Notes: generated from the sequence alone by a model not told the origin. A stretch of 64,000 nt of DNA from Lacibacter luteus (GCF_004118265.1 NZ_SDHW01000009.1:18076-82075), one strand, 5' to 3'; positions 34,931 through 44,203 are shown, counted from the stretch's first letter. Numbers and translations are program-made.

Positions 34931-34960
34931 CAAAGATAAAGAATGCCCGTAACCCAACAA
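34931..34960 (-). promoter_or_regulatory. promoter of ftsK
   Basis: On the minus strand TTG (34958-34960), 19 bases, then TATCTTTG (34931-34938). Both elements match the Bacteroidetes sigma-factor consensus. The transcript would start about at the first candidate ATG. Confidence 0.75.
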
Positions 34961-35027
34961 CTGCCAAAACTCGGTCTGTTTCTGCAAAAAATTTCTATCT
35001 TACCACACAACTTACTGCTCACTTTTC

Positions 35028-36941
35028 ATGAAACAATACTGGCTGCTCATTCTCCTCTGTTTTGTATCACTTACAAAAAGCTTTGCCCATGAGGATACGA
35101 GCCTCTCTGTTATCTACACCTCTGCGGTAAAAAACCTGCATTACCTCGATAAGAACATGCATGTATTTATCGACTCTAACAATAACACAGATCTGCAGAT
35201 TTTACGTGGCATCATGTTTATGCACCTTAACGAAAAACCAAAGCGCAGGGTTGCTAAACAATACATGATCGATTCGAAAGTGTACCTTCTTTTCTGGATC
35301 AAAAATGATGAAGACAAGCCCCGTGACTTTTTTATTACTCCCGGTATTTATGCCAAAGAATGTATTCTTTATACCCGGCTTAACAACGATTATCCGTGGA
35401 AGGAACTTCCGGGCCAGGTTGTGCCTGATAAAAATGAAAACGCTTACCGGTATTTTACTGTACAGCCGGGAACCGAAATGCAGATACTGGTAAGTTGCCG
35501 CTATGCCCGCACCAATGTTATTCTTTTTAAGCCTTACCTGATTAATCCGATTTATTTAGATGACCATATAAGTAACAACCACAACGAATGGTATGGTGTA
35601 AATGTGTTTACATACCTGCTTTGCGGTTTGTTGCTGATGATGATGTTGTATTCGTTTGCCAACTATGTACAAAACCTTAAACGCTCGTTTCTCTACTACT
35701 CTATTTATGCATTGCTTATTGGATCGTTGTTGTTTTTAAAAGCTGCCTTGCACGAACGATCAACTCCGTTTAACTTTTTTTACGAAGAGTACTTAGATTA
35801 TTTTTTACAGATAAGCGGTTATGTTTTTTACATCGGCTTTACACGCATGTTTTTAAATACACCAAAACAGTACCCTACACTTAACAAGATGTTTGTTATT
35901 GCAGAAATTGCACTTGTTGTATTCCTTGCCGTGTTTTCTATCTTGTACTTTACAGGATCGGCCTATCCAAACCTTGTGGCAGTAGAAAATTCAAGTAAGT
36001 ACTTTCTTATTTTCCTCGGCATCATGTACCTCATACTCGGTATTGTAAAGCGTAATAAGTTAATGAACTATTTGCTGGCGGGAAACATTTCGAATCTGCT
36101 GTTTGGCGGCATGTCGCAATATTTAATAAGTAACCCAAGCTCTAATCTGTTTCCCGATGCACCCCTCTTCCGTCAATCGCTTATTTATTTTGAGTTGGGT
36201 GTTTTTCTTGAACTGATCTTTTTCCTGTTAGGCCTCGTGTATAAAAACAAAATTGAACTGATTGAAAAAGTGAAGATGGATGAAGCAATGAAGCTTGAAG
36301 CAGAAAAACAGGAGTACGCAAAACAACTTGCGGTATTAAGTGCACAGCAAGATGAGCGAAGCCGTATTTCCGCAGATATGCACGATGAACTTGGAAGTGG
36401 TGTAACTGCCATTCGTCTGCTGAGCGAAATTGCACGGAAGAAGACAAAGGATCGTCCCGTAGAAGAGATAGACCGTATCTCTTACAACGCCAATGAACTG
36501 ATGACGAAGATGAATGCCATCATCTGGAGTATGAACCCCGGCAACGATACTGTTGATAGTCTTGTTGCTTATATCCGCTCTTATGCATCGGAGTATCTCG
36601 ATAACTTCGATATGTTGTACCGTATTAATACACCTGTTGATTTACCTAAGCTGGAAGTTTCTGGTGTAAAGCGTAGAAATATCTTCCTTGTTTTGAAGGA
36701 ATCCATCAACAATGTAATGAAGCATTCGGGAGCAACAGAAGTTACGGTGGATGTTCATTTCACCGACAGGAATCAACTGATTGTTGAAATTGCAGACAAT
36801 GGAAAAGGTATTGATGCAGAAAAATTAAACCAGTTTGGCAATGGTTTAAAAAATATGAAACGACGCATGGAAAGCATTGGAGGCAGCTTCAACATCAGTG
36901 CCACAAACGGAACCCGTGTTATACTGGAAGTACCGTTGTAA
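35028..36941 (+). CDS. 7TM sensor histidine kinase (7TMR-DISM type)
   Basis: A 637-aa protein: signal peptide (MKQYWLLILLCFVSLTKSFA), an extracellular 7TMR-DISM beta domain (about residues 30-185), seven membrane helices (about 195-400), a coiled coil, a HisKA_3 dimerisation domain with the phospho-acceptor His in RISADMHDELGSGV, and a HATPase_c domain with the N-box (LKESINNVMKHSGA) and G-box (IADNGKGIDAEKL, GNGLKNMKRRM). HisKA_3 kinases usually pair with NarL/LuxR-type regulators, but none lies next to it. It is divergent from ftsK with about 100 bases between. Confidence 0.93.
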   Translation: MKQYWLLILLCFVSLTKSFAHEDTSLSVIYTSAVKNLHYLDKNMHVFIDSNNNTDLQILRGIMFMHLNEKPKRRVAKQYMIDSKVYLLFWIKNDEDKPRDFFITPGIYAKECILYTRLNNDYPWKELPGQVVPDKNENAYRYFTVQPGTEMQILVSCRYARTNVILFKPYLINPIYLDDHISNNHNEWYGVNVFTYLLCGLLLMMMLYSFANYVQNLKRSFLYYSIYALLIGSLLFLKAALHERSTPFNFFYEEYLDYFLQISGYVFYIGFTRMFLNTPKQYPTLNKMFVIAEIALVVFLAVFSILYFTGSAYPNLVAVENSSKYFLIFLGIMYLILGIVKRNKLMNYLLAGNISNLLFGGMSQYLISNPSSNLFPDAPLFRQSLIYFELGVFLELIFFLLGLVYKNKIELIEKVKMDEAMKLEAEKQEYAKQLAVLSAQQDERSRISADMHDELGSGVTAIRLLSEIARKKTKDRPVEEIDRISYNANELMTKMNAIIWSMNPGNDTVDSLVAYIRSYASEYLDNFDMLYRINTPVDLPKLEVSGVKRRNIFLVLKESINNVMKHSGATEVTVDVHFTDRNQLIVEIADNGKGIDAEKLNQFGNGLKNMKRRMESIGGSFNISATNGTRVILEVPL

Positions 36942-36945
36942 CTGT

Positions 36946-37329
36946 TTACTTTCTTGTTCCTGCAAACAAACAAAGCCAGCCGGCAATAAAACATACACCA
37001 CCTATTGGTGTAATTGCTCCCAACCAGTTCATGCCGGTTACACCTGCTGCTTTTAAAAAAGTAAGCGTATAAAGCGATCCGCTGAAAAATATAATACCTG
37101 CAATAAATAAACCTGCTGCACGCCTGTACCAGCCGTTTGCATTACTGTTCAACAATACTCCGGTTAGTGCGAGTGCAATTACATGGTAGAAATGATACTG
37201 TACTGCTGTTTGATAAGTTTGAATGGATTTTTCATCCACCATTTCCTTTAAAGCGTGTGCACCAAATGCACCCAATGCAACAGCAAGCGCACCCAGTAAA
37301 AATGCAAGTGATAAAGTTGGCTTACCCAT
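36946..37329 (-). CDS. DUF423 membrane protein (YgdD/TMEM256-like)
   Basis: A 127-aa protein with four hydrophobic helices and the family signature near the start (LAFLLGALAVALGAFGAHAL). DUF423 proteins are small inner-membrane proteins of unknown function. It overlaps the shikimate kinase gene by eight bases, so translation is coupled. Its stop lies four bases from the stop of the convergent histidine kinase gene with no hairpin between. Confidence 0.9.
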   Translation of the reverse strand: MGKPTLSLAFLLGALAVALGAFGAHALKEMVDEKSIQTYQTAVQYHFYHVIALALTGVLLNSNANGWYRRAAGLFIAGIIFFSGSLYTLTFLKAAGVTGMNWLGAITPIGGVCFIAGWLCLFAGTRK

Positions 37330-37828
37330 GTCTGCGTATAATTTTTTGAAAGTTATCGGTGTGCATATACCGTGTTGGTAAATGATACATGGCCTGGCTG
37401 TAAACCGAACTCCGTTCGTTCAGTTTATTGCTAATGAACTCGGCCAGCACATCATCGTTCATACCAGCAATCAACGGTCTTGTTTCTTTTTCTGCATGTA
37501 GGCGTTGCACTAACTCTGCTACTGTGCTCTGCAGATAAATGGTTGCACCATGTTTATTCATCTGCTTCATATTGTTATGAAAGCAGGGCGTTCCTCCACC
37601 GCAGCTTAAAATAAAATTGTCTTTTTTATAAAACACAGCAAGCATATCGGCTTCCATTTTTCGAAAAGCTTCTTCGCCTTTCTCAGCAAAAATCGCTGAT
37701 ATGGATTTGCCTTCTTTCTTTTCAATTTCTTCGTCAAGATCAAAGAAAGGCAATTCACTTGCTTCACTCCATTGCTTACCCCAATACGTTTTTCCACTGC
37801 CCATAAACCCAATAATGAAGTACCGCAT
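37322..37828 (-). CDS. aroK: shikimate kinase
   Basis: A 168-aa protein starting at MRYFIIGFMGSGKT (37828); the frame is open up to 37969 but that extension runs through a heptamer repeat and is not homologous. Visible are the P-loop (residues 7-14, GFMGSGKT), Asp30/Asp32 (FFDLDEEIE), the CGGGTP shikimate-binding loop (residues 76-81) and a lid with RPLI. It phosphorylates shikimate in aromatic amino acid synthesis. It forms a two-gene operon with the DUF423 gene. Confidence 0.95.
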   Translation of the reverse strand: MRYFIIGFMGSGKTYWGKQWSEASELPFFDLDEEIEKKEGKSISAIFAEKGEEAFRKMEADMLAVFYKKDNFILSCGGGTPCFHNNMKQMNKHGATIYLQSTVAELVQRLHAEKETRPLIAGMNDDVLAEFISNKLNERSSVYSQAMYHLPTRYMHTDNFQKIIRRHG

Positions 37829-37866
37829 GAAGATGTTGTTGTTTGTTGCGAAGATATGGAGGGATG

Positions 37867-37988
37867 AGTGAATTGTGAATGGTGAGTTCAGCTTACATAT
37901 TTTATCATGTGCAAGTGAATGGTGCATAGTGAGTGAACTGCAACGATCGGCAACACTGCAACTCACCATTCACAATTCTCTATTCACC
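37867..37988. repeat. heptamer-periodic inverted repeat between rpsA and aroK
   Basis: Units AGTGAAT, TGTGAAT, GGTGAGT (37867-37887) and a second block AGTGAAT, GGTGCAT, AGTGAGT (37914-37934) face ACTCACC, ATTCACA, ATTCTCT, ATTCACC (37961-37988). Nineteen bases, 37870-37888 and 37961-37979, are exact reverse complements. Confidence 0.85.
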
Positions 37989-37990
37989 AT

Positions 37991-38021
37991 AAAAAAAGCC
38001 CATCGTTTTTCAACGATGGGC
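37991..38021 (-). terminator. rho-independent terminator of rpsA
   Basis: GCCCATCGTT and AACGATGGGC pair perfectly over TTTC, and the minus strand continues in seven T residues. It lies 27 bases after the rpsA stop and directly abuts the heptamer repeat. Confidence 0.92.
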
Positions 38022-38047
38022 CTGTATAAAGATCAGTTGTTACTGTC

Positions 38048-39946
38048 TTACTCAGCAGCAGCATCAGAACCGCCATCGAGCTTTTTCTTAAGATCAGCAA
38101 GAACACCCAGATCACCAAGTGTAGCTTTCTCAACTTTGCTCTGTACGTCTTTTACTGCTTTCTTCGTACGTGCAGCGTCTGCTTTCTTTTCTTTAGCTAC
38201 TGCTTCTTTTTCATCAGCAATTGCCTGTTCCCACAAACGTGCGTGGCTTACTACTACACGTTTTTCGTTACGATCGAATTCGATCACTACGAACTGTGCA
38301 GTTTCATCTGCCTGTACTTGTTTACCATCTTCCTTGTTCAGGTGACGGTTTGGAGCGAAACCTTCGATACCGTAAGGTAATTGTACAATTGCACCTTTGT
38401 CATCTTTTTTCACAACATGACCTTCGTGCTCTGTTCCAATTGCGAATGTTTCTTCCAATGCATTCCAGGGATCTTCTTCGAGTTGTTTGTGACCCAGTTG
38501 CAGCTTGCGATTTTCTTTATCGATGCTGAGGATCATTACTTCGATATCCTGACCAACCTTTGTGTATTCACTTGGGTGGTTGAAACGCTTGGTCCAGCTA
38601 AGATCGCTGATGTGGATCATACCACCGATGCCTGCTTTCAGTTCAACAAACACACCGTAAGGAGTAATGTTTTTCACTAAACCTTTGTGCTTGCTTTCTA
38701 CAGGGAAAGTTTCTTCGATAGTGCTCCAAGGATCCTGGCTCATTTGCTTAATGCTCAAGCTCATCTTACGGGCATCTTTATCGAGCGTAACGATTTTTGC
38801 TTCGTGCTCATCACCCATTTTGAAGAATTCTTTTGCATTAACCGGTGTGTTAGCCCAGCTGATTTCACTTACGTGAACCAGACCTTCAACACCAGGCATG
38901 ATTTCCAGGAACGCACCGTAGTCTTCAATGTTCACTACTTTACCTTTCACAGTGTTACCTTCAACGATTGATTCGCTGAGTGTATCCCATGGGTGCGGAG
39001 TGAGTTGTTTCAGACCAAGGCTGATACGTTTCTTATCATCATCGAAGTCGAGAACTACTACGTTCAACTTCTGATCCATCTTCAGTACTTCTGAAGGATG
39101 GTTGATACGGCCCCAGCTGATATCAGTGATATACAACAGACCATCAACACCACCCAGGTCGAGGAACGCACCGAAGTCGGTGATGTTCTTGATAGTACCT
39201 TCCAGTACCTGACCTTTTTCCAGTTTACCCATAATCACAGCACGTTGTGCTTCGATATCGCTTTCGATGAGGGCTTTGTGGCTCACAACTGCGTTCTTAA
39301 TGGTTTCGTTGATCTTAACCACTTTAAACTCCATTGTTTTACCTACAAACTGATCGTAATCGGTAACAGGTTTTACGTCGATTTGTGAACCTGGTAAGAA
39401 TGTTTCCATACCAAACACATCAACGATCAAACCACCTTTTGTTTTGCTTGTAACAGTACCGGTAACAATTTCACCGGTTTTGTGTACTTCCATAATACGC
39501 TCCCATGCACGAGTAATGCGTGCAAGTTTGCGGCTCAGGTGCAGGTGACCTTCTCTGTCTTCTTTCTCTACAACCATTACTTCAACAGTATCGCCAACTT
39601 TTAAACCTGGCAAATCACGGAACTCGTTCAAAGAAACGAGACCATCGCTCTTGAAGCCGATGTTTACAACCACATCAGTTTTTGTTAATGCCACAACCTG
39701 GCCATCAACAATTTCAGCATCGTTCACTTGTTTGAAAGTGCCATCGTAAACAGCATCATACTTTTCACGTTCTTCGTTGCTGTAGATTGCTACGTTGCGC
39801 TTGTCAACGCTCCAATCAAAATCATCATGTGCAGTTTGCACAGCCACAGGTGCAGTTGTTGTCGCTGTAGATGTTTCGGCAACTGGTGTTGCTTCCACAT
39901 TCTCCTGTGCATCAGCGTTTGAGTTAACAATTTGATTTTCTGACAT
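38048..39946 (-). CDS. rpsA: 30S ribosomal protein S1
   Basis: A 632-aa protein starting at MSENQIVNSN (39946); the upstream open frame to 40168 contains the promoter and is rejected. After a Thr/Ala/Glu-rich N-terminal extension (about 50 residues) come six S1 RNA-binding domains, e.g. GTIKNITDFGAFLDLGGVDG, GKVVNIEDYGAFLEIMPGVE and GLVKNITPYGVFVELKAGIG. The end is Lys/Ala-rich. S1 binds mRNA leaders on the 30S subunit; in Bacteroidetes, with little Shine-Dalgarno use, its role in initiation is thought to be large. Monocistronic with own promoter and terminator. Confidence 0.98.
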   Translation of the reverse strand: MSENQIVNSNADAQENVEATPVAETSTATTTAPVAVQTAHDDFDWSVDKRNVAIYSNEEREKYDAVYDGTFKQVNDAEIVDGQVVALTKTDVVVNIGFKSDGLVSLNEFRDLPGLKVGDTVEVMVVEKEDREGHLHLSRKLARITRAWERIMEVHKTGEIVTGTVTSKTKGGLIVDVFGMETFLPGSQIDVKPVTDYDQFVGKTMEFKVVKINETIKNAVVSHKALIESDIEAQRAVIMGKLEKGQVLEGTIKNITDFGAFLDLGGVDGLLYITDISWGRINHPSEVLKMDQKLNVVVLDFDDDKKRISLGLKQLTPHPWDTLSESIVEGNTVKGKVVNIEDYGAFLEIMPGVEGLVHVSEISWANTPVNAKEFFKMGDEHEAKIVTLDKDARKMSLSIKQMSQDPWSTIEETFPVESKHKGLVKNITPYGVFVELKAGIGGMIHISDLSWTKRFNHPSEYTKVGQDIEVMILSIDKENRKLQLGHKQLEEDPWNALEETFAIGTEHEGHVVKKDDKGAIVQLPYGIEGFAPNRHLNKEDGKQVQADETAQFVVIEFDRNEKRVVVSHARLWEQAIADEKEAVAKEKKADAARTKKAVKDVQSKVEKATLGDLGVLADLKKKLDGGSDAAAE

Positions 39947-39953
39947 AAAATAA

Positions 39954-40011
39954 CCCCGACTGTTTAATTGATTCGGGGCGGCAAAGGTAGGCCAAAAAGC
40001 AGTGCAGGCAA
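39954..40011 (-). promoter_or_regulatory. rpsA promoter and leader hairpin
   Basis: Minus-strand TTG (40009-40011), 19 bases, TACCTTTG (39982-39989): both elements are exact. The short leader contains CCCCGA/TCGGGG (39954-39959 with 39973-39978), a six-pair stem ending eight bases before the start codon, a possible site for S1 autoregulation. Confidence 0.8.
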
Positions 40012-40105
40012 GGGTTTTAAAGCTGTTTTTTCGCTCAAAAACAGAAGAATTTGGGGCTTTCGGCCAAATAAGCTGTTCCCCGGCTTCAGTTCCGGCCATT
40101 CGCTT

Positions 40106-40134
40106 GTAGTCCCGCCTTTTTTGGCGGGAGCTAC
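40106..40134. repeat. GC-rich palindrome upstream of rpsA
   Basis: GTAGTCCCGCC faces GGCGGGAGCTAC over six T residues, an 11-pair stem with one bulge. The TCCCGCC/GGCGGGA core is shared with the palindrome at 59276-59290. Confidence 0.7.
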
Positions 40135-40195
40135 CGCTACTGTCCGGCAGCCTGTAAACTGCTTGCATTATTCTTCTTAAAGATGAGATTTCTAT

Positions 40196-41125
40196 TTACC
40201 TGTTATAGGTTAATACAACATCGGGGTTGTTGCCGTTTTGCGTTGTAAAGCCTGACAAAAAACCGTATCCGTTGTAAAAGACTTTATAATTCGCAATATC
40301 GGAGTTAGCAAAAACCTCAGCACCGGTGCTGCTGTCTTTTTCGTTATAGGTATAAACTCTTTTGTTCGGAATATTACCTGCCCGGGCATTCAGTACGGTA
40401 AAGAATGAATTTCCTCCATACTCTGCCAAAACAAAAGCGTTTTTAAAATCTGTTGTATTGCTAAATCCATTTGTGTAATCAAAAGAAAAAGCTTCTTCCC
40501 TGTTGTAGTTTTTTACAGATGTATTGCTGCCGCTTGTTTGCCGGTATAAGCGTGTACCTCTACCGGTTATAACACTAACATTGTTATTGTTGTACTGAAA
40601 ATTGCGGGTCATGTTTCGCAAATCGGAATGGGTTACCACCCCTGAAGAAGGTTGAAAGAACCATAAAGAGTCAGCGTAATATTCTCTTGTTTGTACTAAC
40701 AAACCTGCTGCATTATAATCGTAATAAGTTGTGTCGTAAATAAAGCTTTTTTGTTCGTATGCTGCATCAAGAAAGTAATTCGTTTCAACTTGTATCCGTT
40801 GCAGTGGTTTGCGTTCTCCATCTAACACAAACTTAATTGTCTTTGCTATTTTAGAGCTTGCAGAGTTTTCAAATGTATCAACAATTGTTACTTCATTACC
40901 ATTGTATGTTACAGTAGCAACAAGCTTTGGTAGTTCATTATCGTTGTTCCTGGTAATACCTGCAATTCGCCCTTGAGCATCGTAGTTGAAATTAATATTT
41001 ACTTTACTGCCATTGGGGCCGTTTTGCGATGTTTTTAAAATCCGGATTTCATCTGGATTGACTTTTTCTTTTCGGCAGGAAAAAAAGATAATTGCAATAA
41101 CGAAGAACAGGAGTGCTTTTTTCAT
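40196..41125 (-). CDS. lipoprotein of unknown function
   Basis: A 309-aa protein with a signal and lipobox (ALLFFVIAIIFFSCRK). The mature part is a series of beta strands with the pattern NYDAQGRIAGITRNND and YDYNAAGLLVQTREYY, resembling the YD-type strand pairs of DUF4595/RHS-like lipoproteins in Bacteroidetes. It is likely an outer-membrane-attached surface or periplasmic protein. Monocistronic; no functional neighbour. Confidence 0.7.
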   Translation of the reverse strand: MKKALLFFVIAIIFFSCRKEKVNPDEIRILKTSQNGPNGSKVNINFNYDAQGRIAGITRNNDNELPKLVATVTYNGNEVTIVDTFENSASSKIAKTIKFVLDGERKPLQRIQVETNYFLDAAYEQKSFIYDTTYYDYNAAGLLVQTREYYADSLWFFQPSSGVVTHSDLRNMTRNFQYNNNNVSVITGRGTRLYRQTSGSNTSVKNYNREEAFSFDYTNGFSNTTDFKNAFVLAEYGGNSFFTVLNARAGNIPNKRVYTYNEKDSSTGAEVFANSDIANYKVFYNGYGFLSGFTTQNGNNPDVVLTYNR

Positions 41126-41199
41126 AAGTCTGCAGTTTGGTTACAGACTAAAACTACAAATCATTATTTACAAATCACAACCATCGGCAATCATTTAGT

Positions 41200-42111
41200 T
41201 TACTTCCACAATACATAACTTTTGGCAAACAAGGGCAGCAGCAATGCAGCAAAAGCCCACCATCCGCCAACTGTGCAGTAAAGAATCAATCCGATACTTA
41301 AAACGTACAAGGGATACAAAAATGCCATCAGGCAAAACAGAATACTATCGTAATACTGCTCGCCACGTAATGCATGTGCAAAGCGTTCGAGTGGAACGTA
41401 AAAAAGAAAATGTGTAAGTACGCCCAACATGGCAGGCACAAACAATAACCATTTAGGAAGTTTAAAACTGCTATCGGGGTTAGTAACAGTTGATAATTCC
41501 TGCAGTTGTATTTCGGTAGCTTTATTAATTGCCACCATTTTAGCTCCTACTTCCATGCCTTCCGTAATTACTTCTTTCCCAAACTGGGTTCCGAAATTAA
41601 AATCAAATGTTTTGGGAAAAGCCGTAAACGAATTATATCTCACCCATACAGGTAAAAACGTTACATCTAATCCATCTTCCCAAGCCTGCAACAACATACG
41701 GGGAGCACCTTTCTTTAACGGCAACTGCAATGTTGTTTGATGAATACATAAGCCTTCTACAAAAATCAATACATGTTCGCCACGTTGCAATACTTTTCTT
41801 ACTTCTTCAAACGTAGCATCATTATTCGCCAACTGATCTTTTCCATCGCTCATGCGATAGATAGGAATCATATTTACCGAACGCAGGAGAGCACGGACGA
41901 TTGGATTTTTAAACACGCCACTACGTGTAATAAAATGCACCCGATGATCCATCATTGCTCCTACTATAACTGCATCCAGAAAAGAATTGGGATGATTAAC
42001 ACCAAGAATCATTGGTGTAACTATTTTCCGCTGTTGGGAATTAAACATGCCAATTCTTTTTGCAAAAACCAGGAAATAAATTTGTGTGAGAATTTTGGTT
42101 AAAATATACAT
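41200..42111 (-). CDS. PlsC-type acyltransferase
   Basis: A 303-aa protein with acyltransferase block I as NHPNSFLDA (His40, Asp46), block II-like region (IPIYRMSDGKDQL), and block III as VLIFVEGLCIHQ (F-x-E-G). The spacing H-x5-D instead of the common H-x4-D fits the branch of glycerol-phosphate/1-acyl-glycerol-phosphate acyltransferases seen in Bacteroidetes. Three C-terminal membrane helices (near YVPLERFAHAL and SIGLILYCTVGGWWAF) anchor it. It probably acylates lysophospholipids at the inner membrane; the exact acceptor is not determined. Confidence 0.8.
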   Translation of the reverse strand: MYILTKILTQIYFLVFAKRIGMFNSQQRKIVTPMILGVNHPNSFLDAVIVGAMMDHRVHFITRSGVFKNPIVRALLRSVNMIPIYRMSDGKDQLANNDATFEEVRKVLQRGEHVLIFVEGLCIHQTTLQLPLKKGAPRMLLQAWEDGLDVTFLPVWVRYNSFTAFPKTFDFNFGTQFGKEVITEGMEVGAKMVAINKATEIQLQELSTVTNPDSSFKLPKWLLFVPAMLGVLTHFLFYVPLERFAHALRGEQYYDSILFCLMAFLYPLYVLSIGLILYCTVGGWWAFAALLLPLFAKSYVLWK

Positions 42112-42201
42112 CGGCCTCTCTTATTAAGTGCGGCAAAGTAACTGAAAAAACATGAACAGCTTTAACAACACAGTGTTTCATCCGTCATTTGTTTAAACAA
42201 A

Positions 42202-42225
42202 AAAGCCATCTGCTAAGATGGCTTT
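42202..42225 (-). terminator. terminator of the PepSY-like gene
   Basis: AAAGCCATCT pairs with AGATGGCTTT over a four-base loop, followed on the minus strand by a T-rich run. It lies six bases after the 42231 stop. Confidence 0.85.
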
Positions 42226-42230
42226 GTCTT

Positions 42231-42791
42231 TTATTGTTGCGAAACCAGTTTGCCGGTTTCATCTATCAGCAATGTTCGTTTCTTACCTGCTTCTTCAACA
42301 ATTATCTGGAACAGGTTGGGATTTTTTGGTTTTTCGATTTTGATGATGTCTTTTGGATTCTGCTTTGGGTAACGCCGGAGAATTTCATCCAATACAGGTC
42401 GTGGTGCCTGTTCTCTTGGCATTGCTGTACGGGTATCTACCCGTTCACCATTGCTGTGATAGGTGGCAGTTGATTGCCACACACCGTTACCAAAAACTAC
42501 AGTCCAATCGCCCTGCGTTTTTGTCCAGGTTGCATTTACAGCATTGGGATATTCAGCTGCAAACGAAGTTTTTACTTTCGTTGGAATATTTACACGTGTT
42601 TTCGTGTTGCCCGTTTGTTTGCCATCGGCGTTGGGGGTATTGGCATTTGTTCCTGTTTTGTCTTTCTGCTTGTTTACATTTTCAGCAGCAGGTTTGTTTT
42701 TTTCTTTTGCTTTCGATTTTTCTTTAGCTGCCTGTGCAAAGCCTCCTGCAGATATCAAACTGAGCATTACAACCATGAGTACCTTTTTCAT
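42231..42791 (-). CDS. PepSY-like (DUF2874) periplasmic protein
   Basis: A 186-aa protein starting at 42791 where the signal peptide begins (MKKVLMVVMLSLISAGGFAQ); the frame up to 42851 adds 20 unrelated residues. After a Lys/Asn-rich linker (about residues 21-65) comes a beta-lactamase-inhibitor-like PepSY domain: VKTSFAAEYPNAVNATWTKT, then WTVVFGNGVWQSTATYHSNG. Such domains are common in Bacteroidetes periplasm, and their role is not known. Confidence 0.75.
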   Translation of the reverse strand: MKKVLMVVMLSLISAGGFAQAAKEKSKAKEKNKPAAENVNKQKDKTGTNANTPNADGKQTGNTKTRVNIPTKVKTSFAAEYPNAVNATWTKTQGDWTVVFGNGVWQSTATYHSNGERVDTRTAMPREQAPRPVLDEILRRYPKQNPKDIIKIEKPKNPNLFQIIVEEAGKKRTLLIDETGKLVSQQ

Positions 42792-42825
42792 ATGATATAT
42801 TTTACTTAAAGTTACAACCTGCATT

Positions 42826-44112
42826 CTAAATTGCAATTGTACGGATAGCATTTACGAGCCTGTCAAGATCTTTTACTGATGTGTAAACGTGTGGTGTTAC
42901 ACGCACACCGTGTATATTTTCCCAATCAATTGCTACGGTATGTATTTTGTGTTTCTTGTGCAGTGTATCCATCAGTTCAAACGGTTTCATTCCTTCAATT
43001 GCAATACAGGAAATAGCACAGTAACCGTTTTTGTTTTTGGGTTGAAGAAAAGAAACACGTTTTAAATCGCTCACCTTGCTGTTCCAGTAATCAGTTAAAT
43101 AACGAAGCCGGTCTTCTTTTCGCTTACTACCTATCACATTCTGAAAATCCACAGCATTACCAATTGCCATTTCGCTTGCAAACGATCTTGTACCCAACGA
43201 CTCAAACTTGCGGATATCTGCACCATCGGGCTCCACGCTGCTCAATAATGCCCAAATATTTTTTATCTTTTCTTTTTTGATCCACAGCAAACCACTGCCG
43301 AACGGTGCACACAACCACTTGTGTAACGATGTGGCAAAATAATCGCAACCAAGATCGGGTATTTTAAAATCGGTATGTGCAAAAGAATGTGCCCCGTCTC
43401 CTATTACTTCAATTCCACGTTTATGTGCTTCATCTGCAATTTTTCTGATGGGTAAAAACTGTCCTGTCCAGTTAATCAAATGTGTTACATGTACAATCTT
43501 TGTTCGAGAAGTAAATACATTTACGTATTGCTGCACAATTGCATCTTCATTTTCAACCGGCAGTTCAAGATTTAACCAAACCAGTTTAATGCCATCTCTT
43601 TTTTCACGTTGCTTCCAGGCATTGATCATGTTGGGATAATCCTGTTTGGTAAGCACTACTTCATCACCTGCTTTTAAATTCAAACCGAAGATTACGGTGT
43701 TCAAACCTTCTGTTGCATTGCGGTTAATGGCTAACTCTTCTGCATTACAACCTGCGAGTTCTGCCAGTTTTCCTCTTAATGCTTCACGACCTTCATCAAG
43801 CGTACGCCACATGTAATACGATGGCCCTTCGTTTGCAAATTGATAAAACCGTATGTGTGCATCCTGCACAACTTTGGGCTGCGGACTAACCCCGCCATTG
43901 TTCAAATTGAGCAGGTTTGGCGAAACGGTATATTGTTCTTTTATCCAGCCCCAGAAATCTTCATCCGTCATTGCATCGGCATCGTTCATTGCATGAAAAC
44001 GGGCATGCATATTCTCTGCCTCATTCGCAAATGCTTTGCTGGTAAAAGGTAAAAATGTAAATGCGCCTGTTGCTGCAGTTAGTTGTTGAATAAAATTTCG
44101 TCTCGACGACAT
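42826..44112 (-). CDS. aminotransferase class V-fold protein, exported
   Basis: A 428-aa protein with a twin-arginine-like leader (SSRRNFIQQLTAATGAFTF, cleavage probably after AFA) and a full PLP fold type I domain of the isopenicillin-N-epimerase/cysteine desulfurase group: NLNNGGVSPQPKVVQ, RNATEGLNTVIFGLN, DGAHSFAHTDF, and the lysine that holds PLP in FATSLHKWLCAPFGSGLL. A Tat signal suits a protein folded around its cofactor before export. Substrate unknown. It ends 35 bases before the PepSY-like gene start. Confidence 0.85.
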   Translation of the reverse strand: MSSRRNFIQQLTAATGAFTFLPFTSKAFANEAENMHARFHAMNDADAMTDEDFWGWIKEQYTVSPNLLNLNNGGVSPQPKVVQDAHIRFYQFANEGPSYYMWRTLDEGREALRGKLAELAGCNAEELAINRNATEGLNTVIFGLNLKAGDEVVLTKQDYPNMINAWKQREKRDGIKLVWLNLELPVENEDAIVQQYVNVFTSRTKIVHVTHLINWTGQFLPIRKIADEAHKRGIEVIGDGAHSFAHTDFKIPDLGCDYFATSLHKWLCAPFGSGLLWIKKEKIKNIWALLSSVEPDGADIRKFESLGTRSFASEMAIGNAVDFQNVIGSKRKEDRLRYLTDYWNSKVSDLKRVSFLQPKNKNGYCAISCIAIEGMKPFELMDTLHKKHKIHTVAIDWENIHGVRVTPHVYTSVKDLDRLVNAIRTIAI

Positions 44113-44203
44113 TCCGGTTGGGGTTTAACTAAAGATAATGATTAAGCAAATAGAAAATCATCAAACAAACCAACCGTGTACACTAATTATATAACTGTGT
44201 TGC

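Noticed and set aside
37829..37969. Longer start for shikimate kinase
   Set aside because: The extra 47 codons run through the heptamer repeat and precede a complete P-loop start (MRYFIIGFMGSGKT).
39947..40168. Longer start for ribosomal protein S1
   Set aside because: The region contains an exact promoter (39982-40011) and a GC palindrome; the homologous start is MSENQ at 39946.
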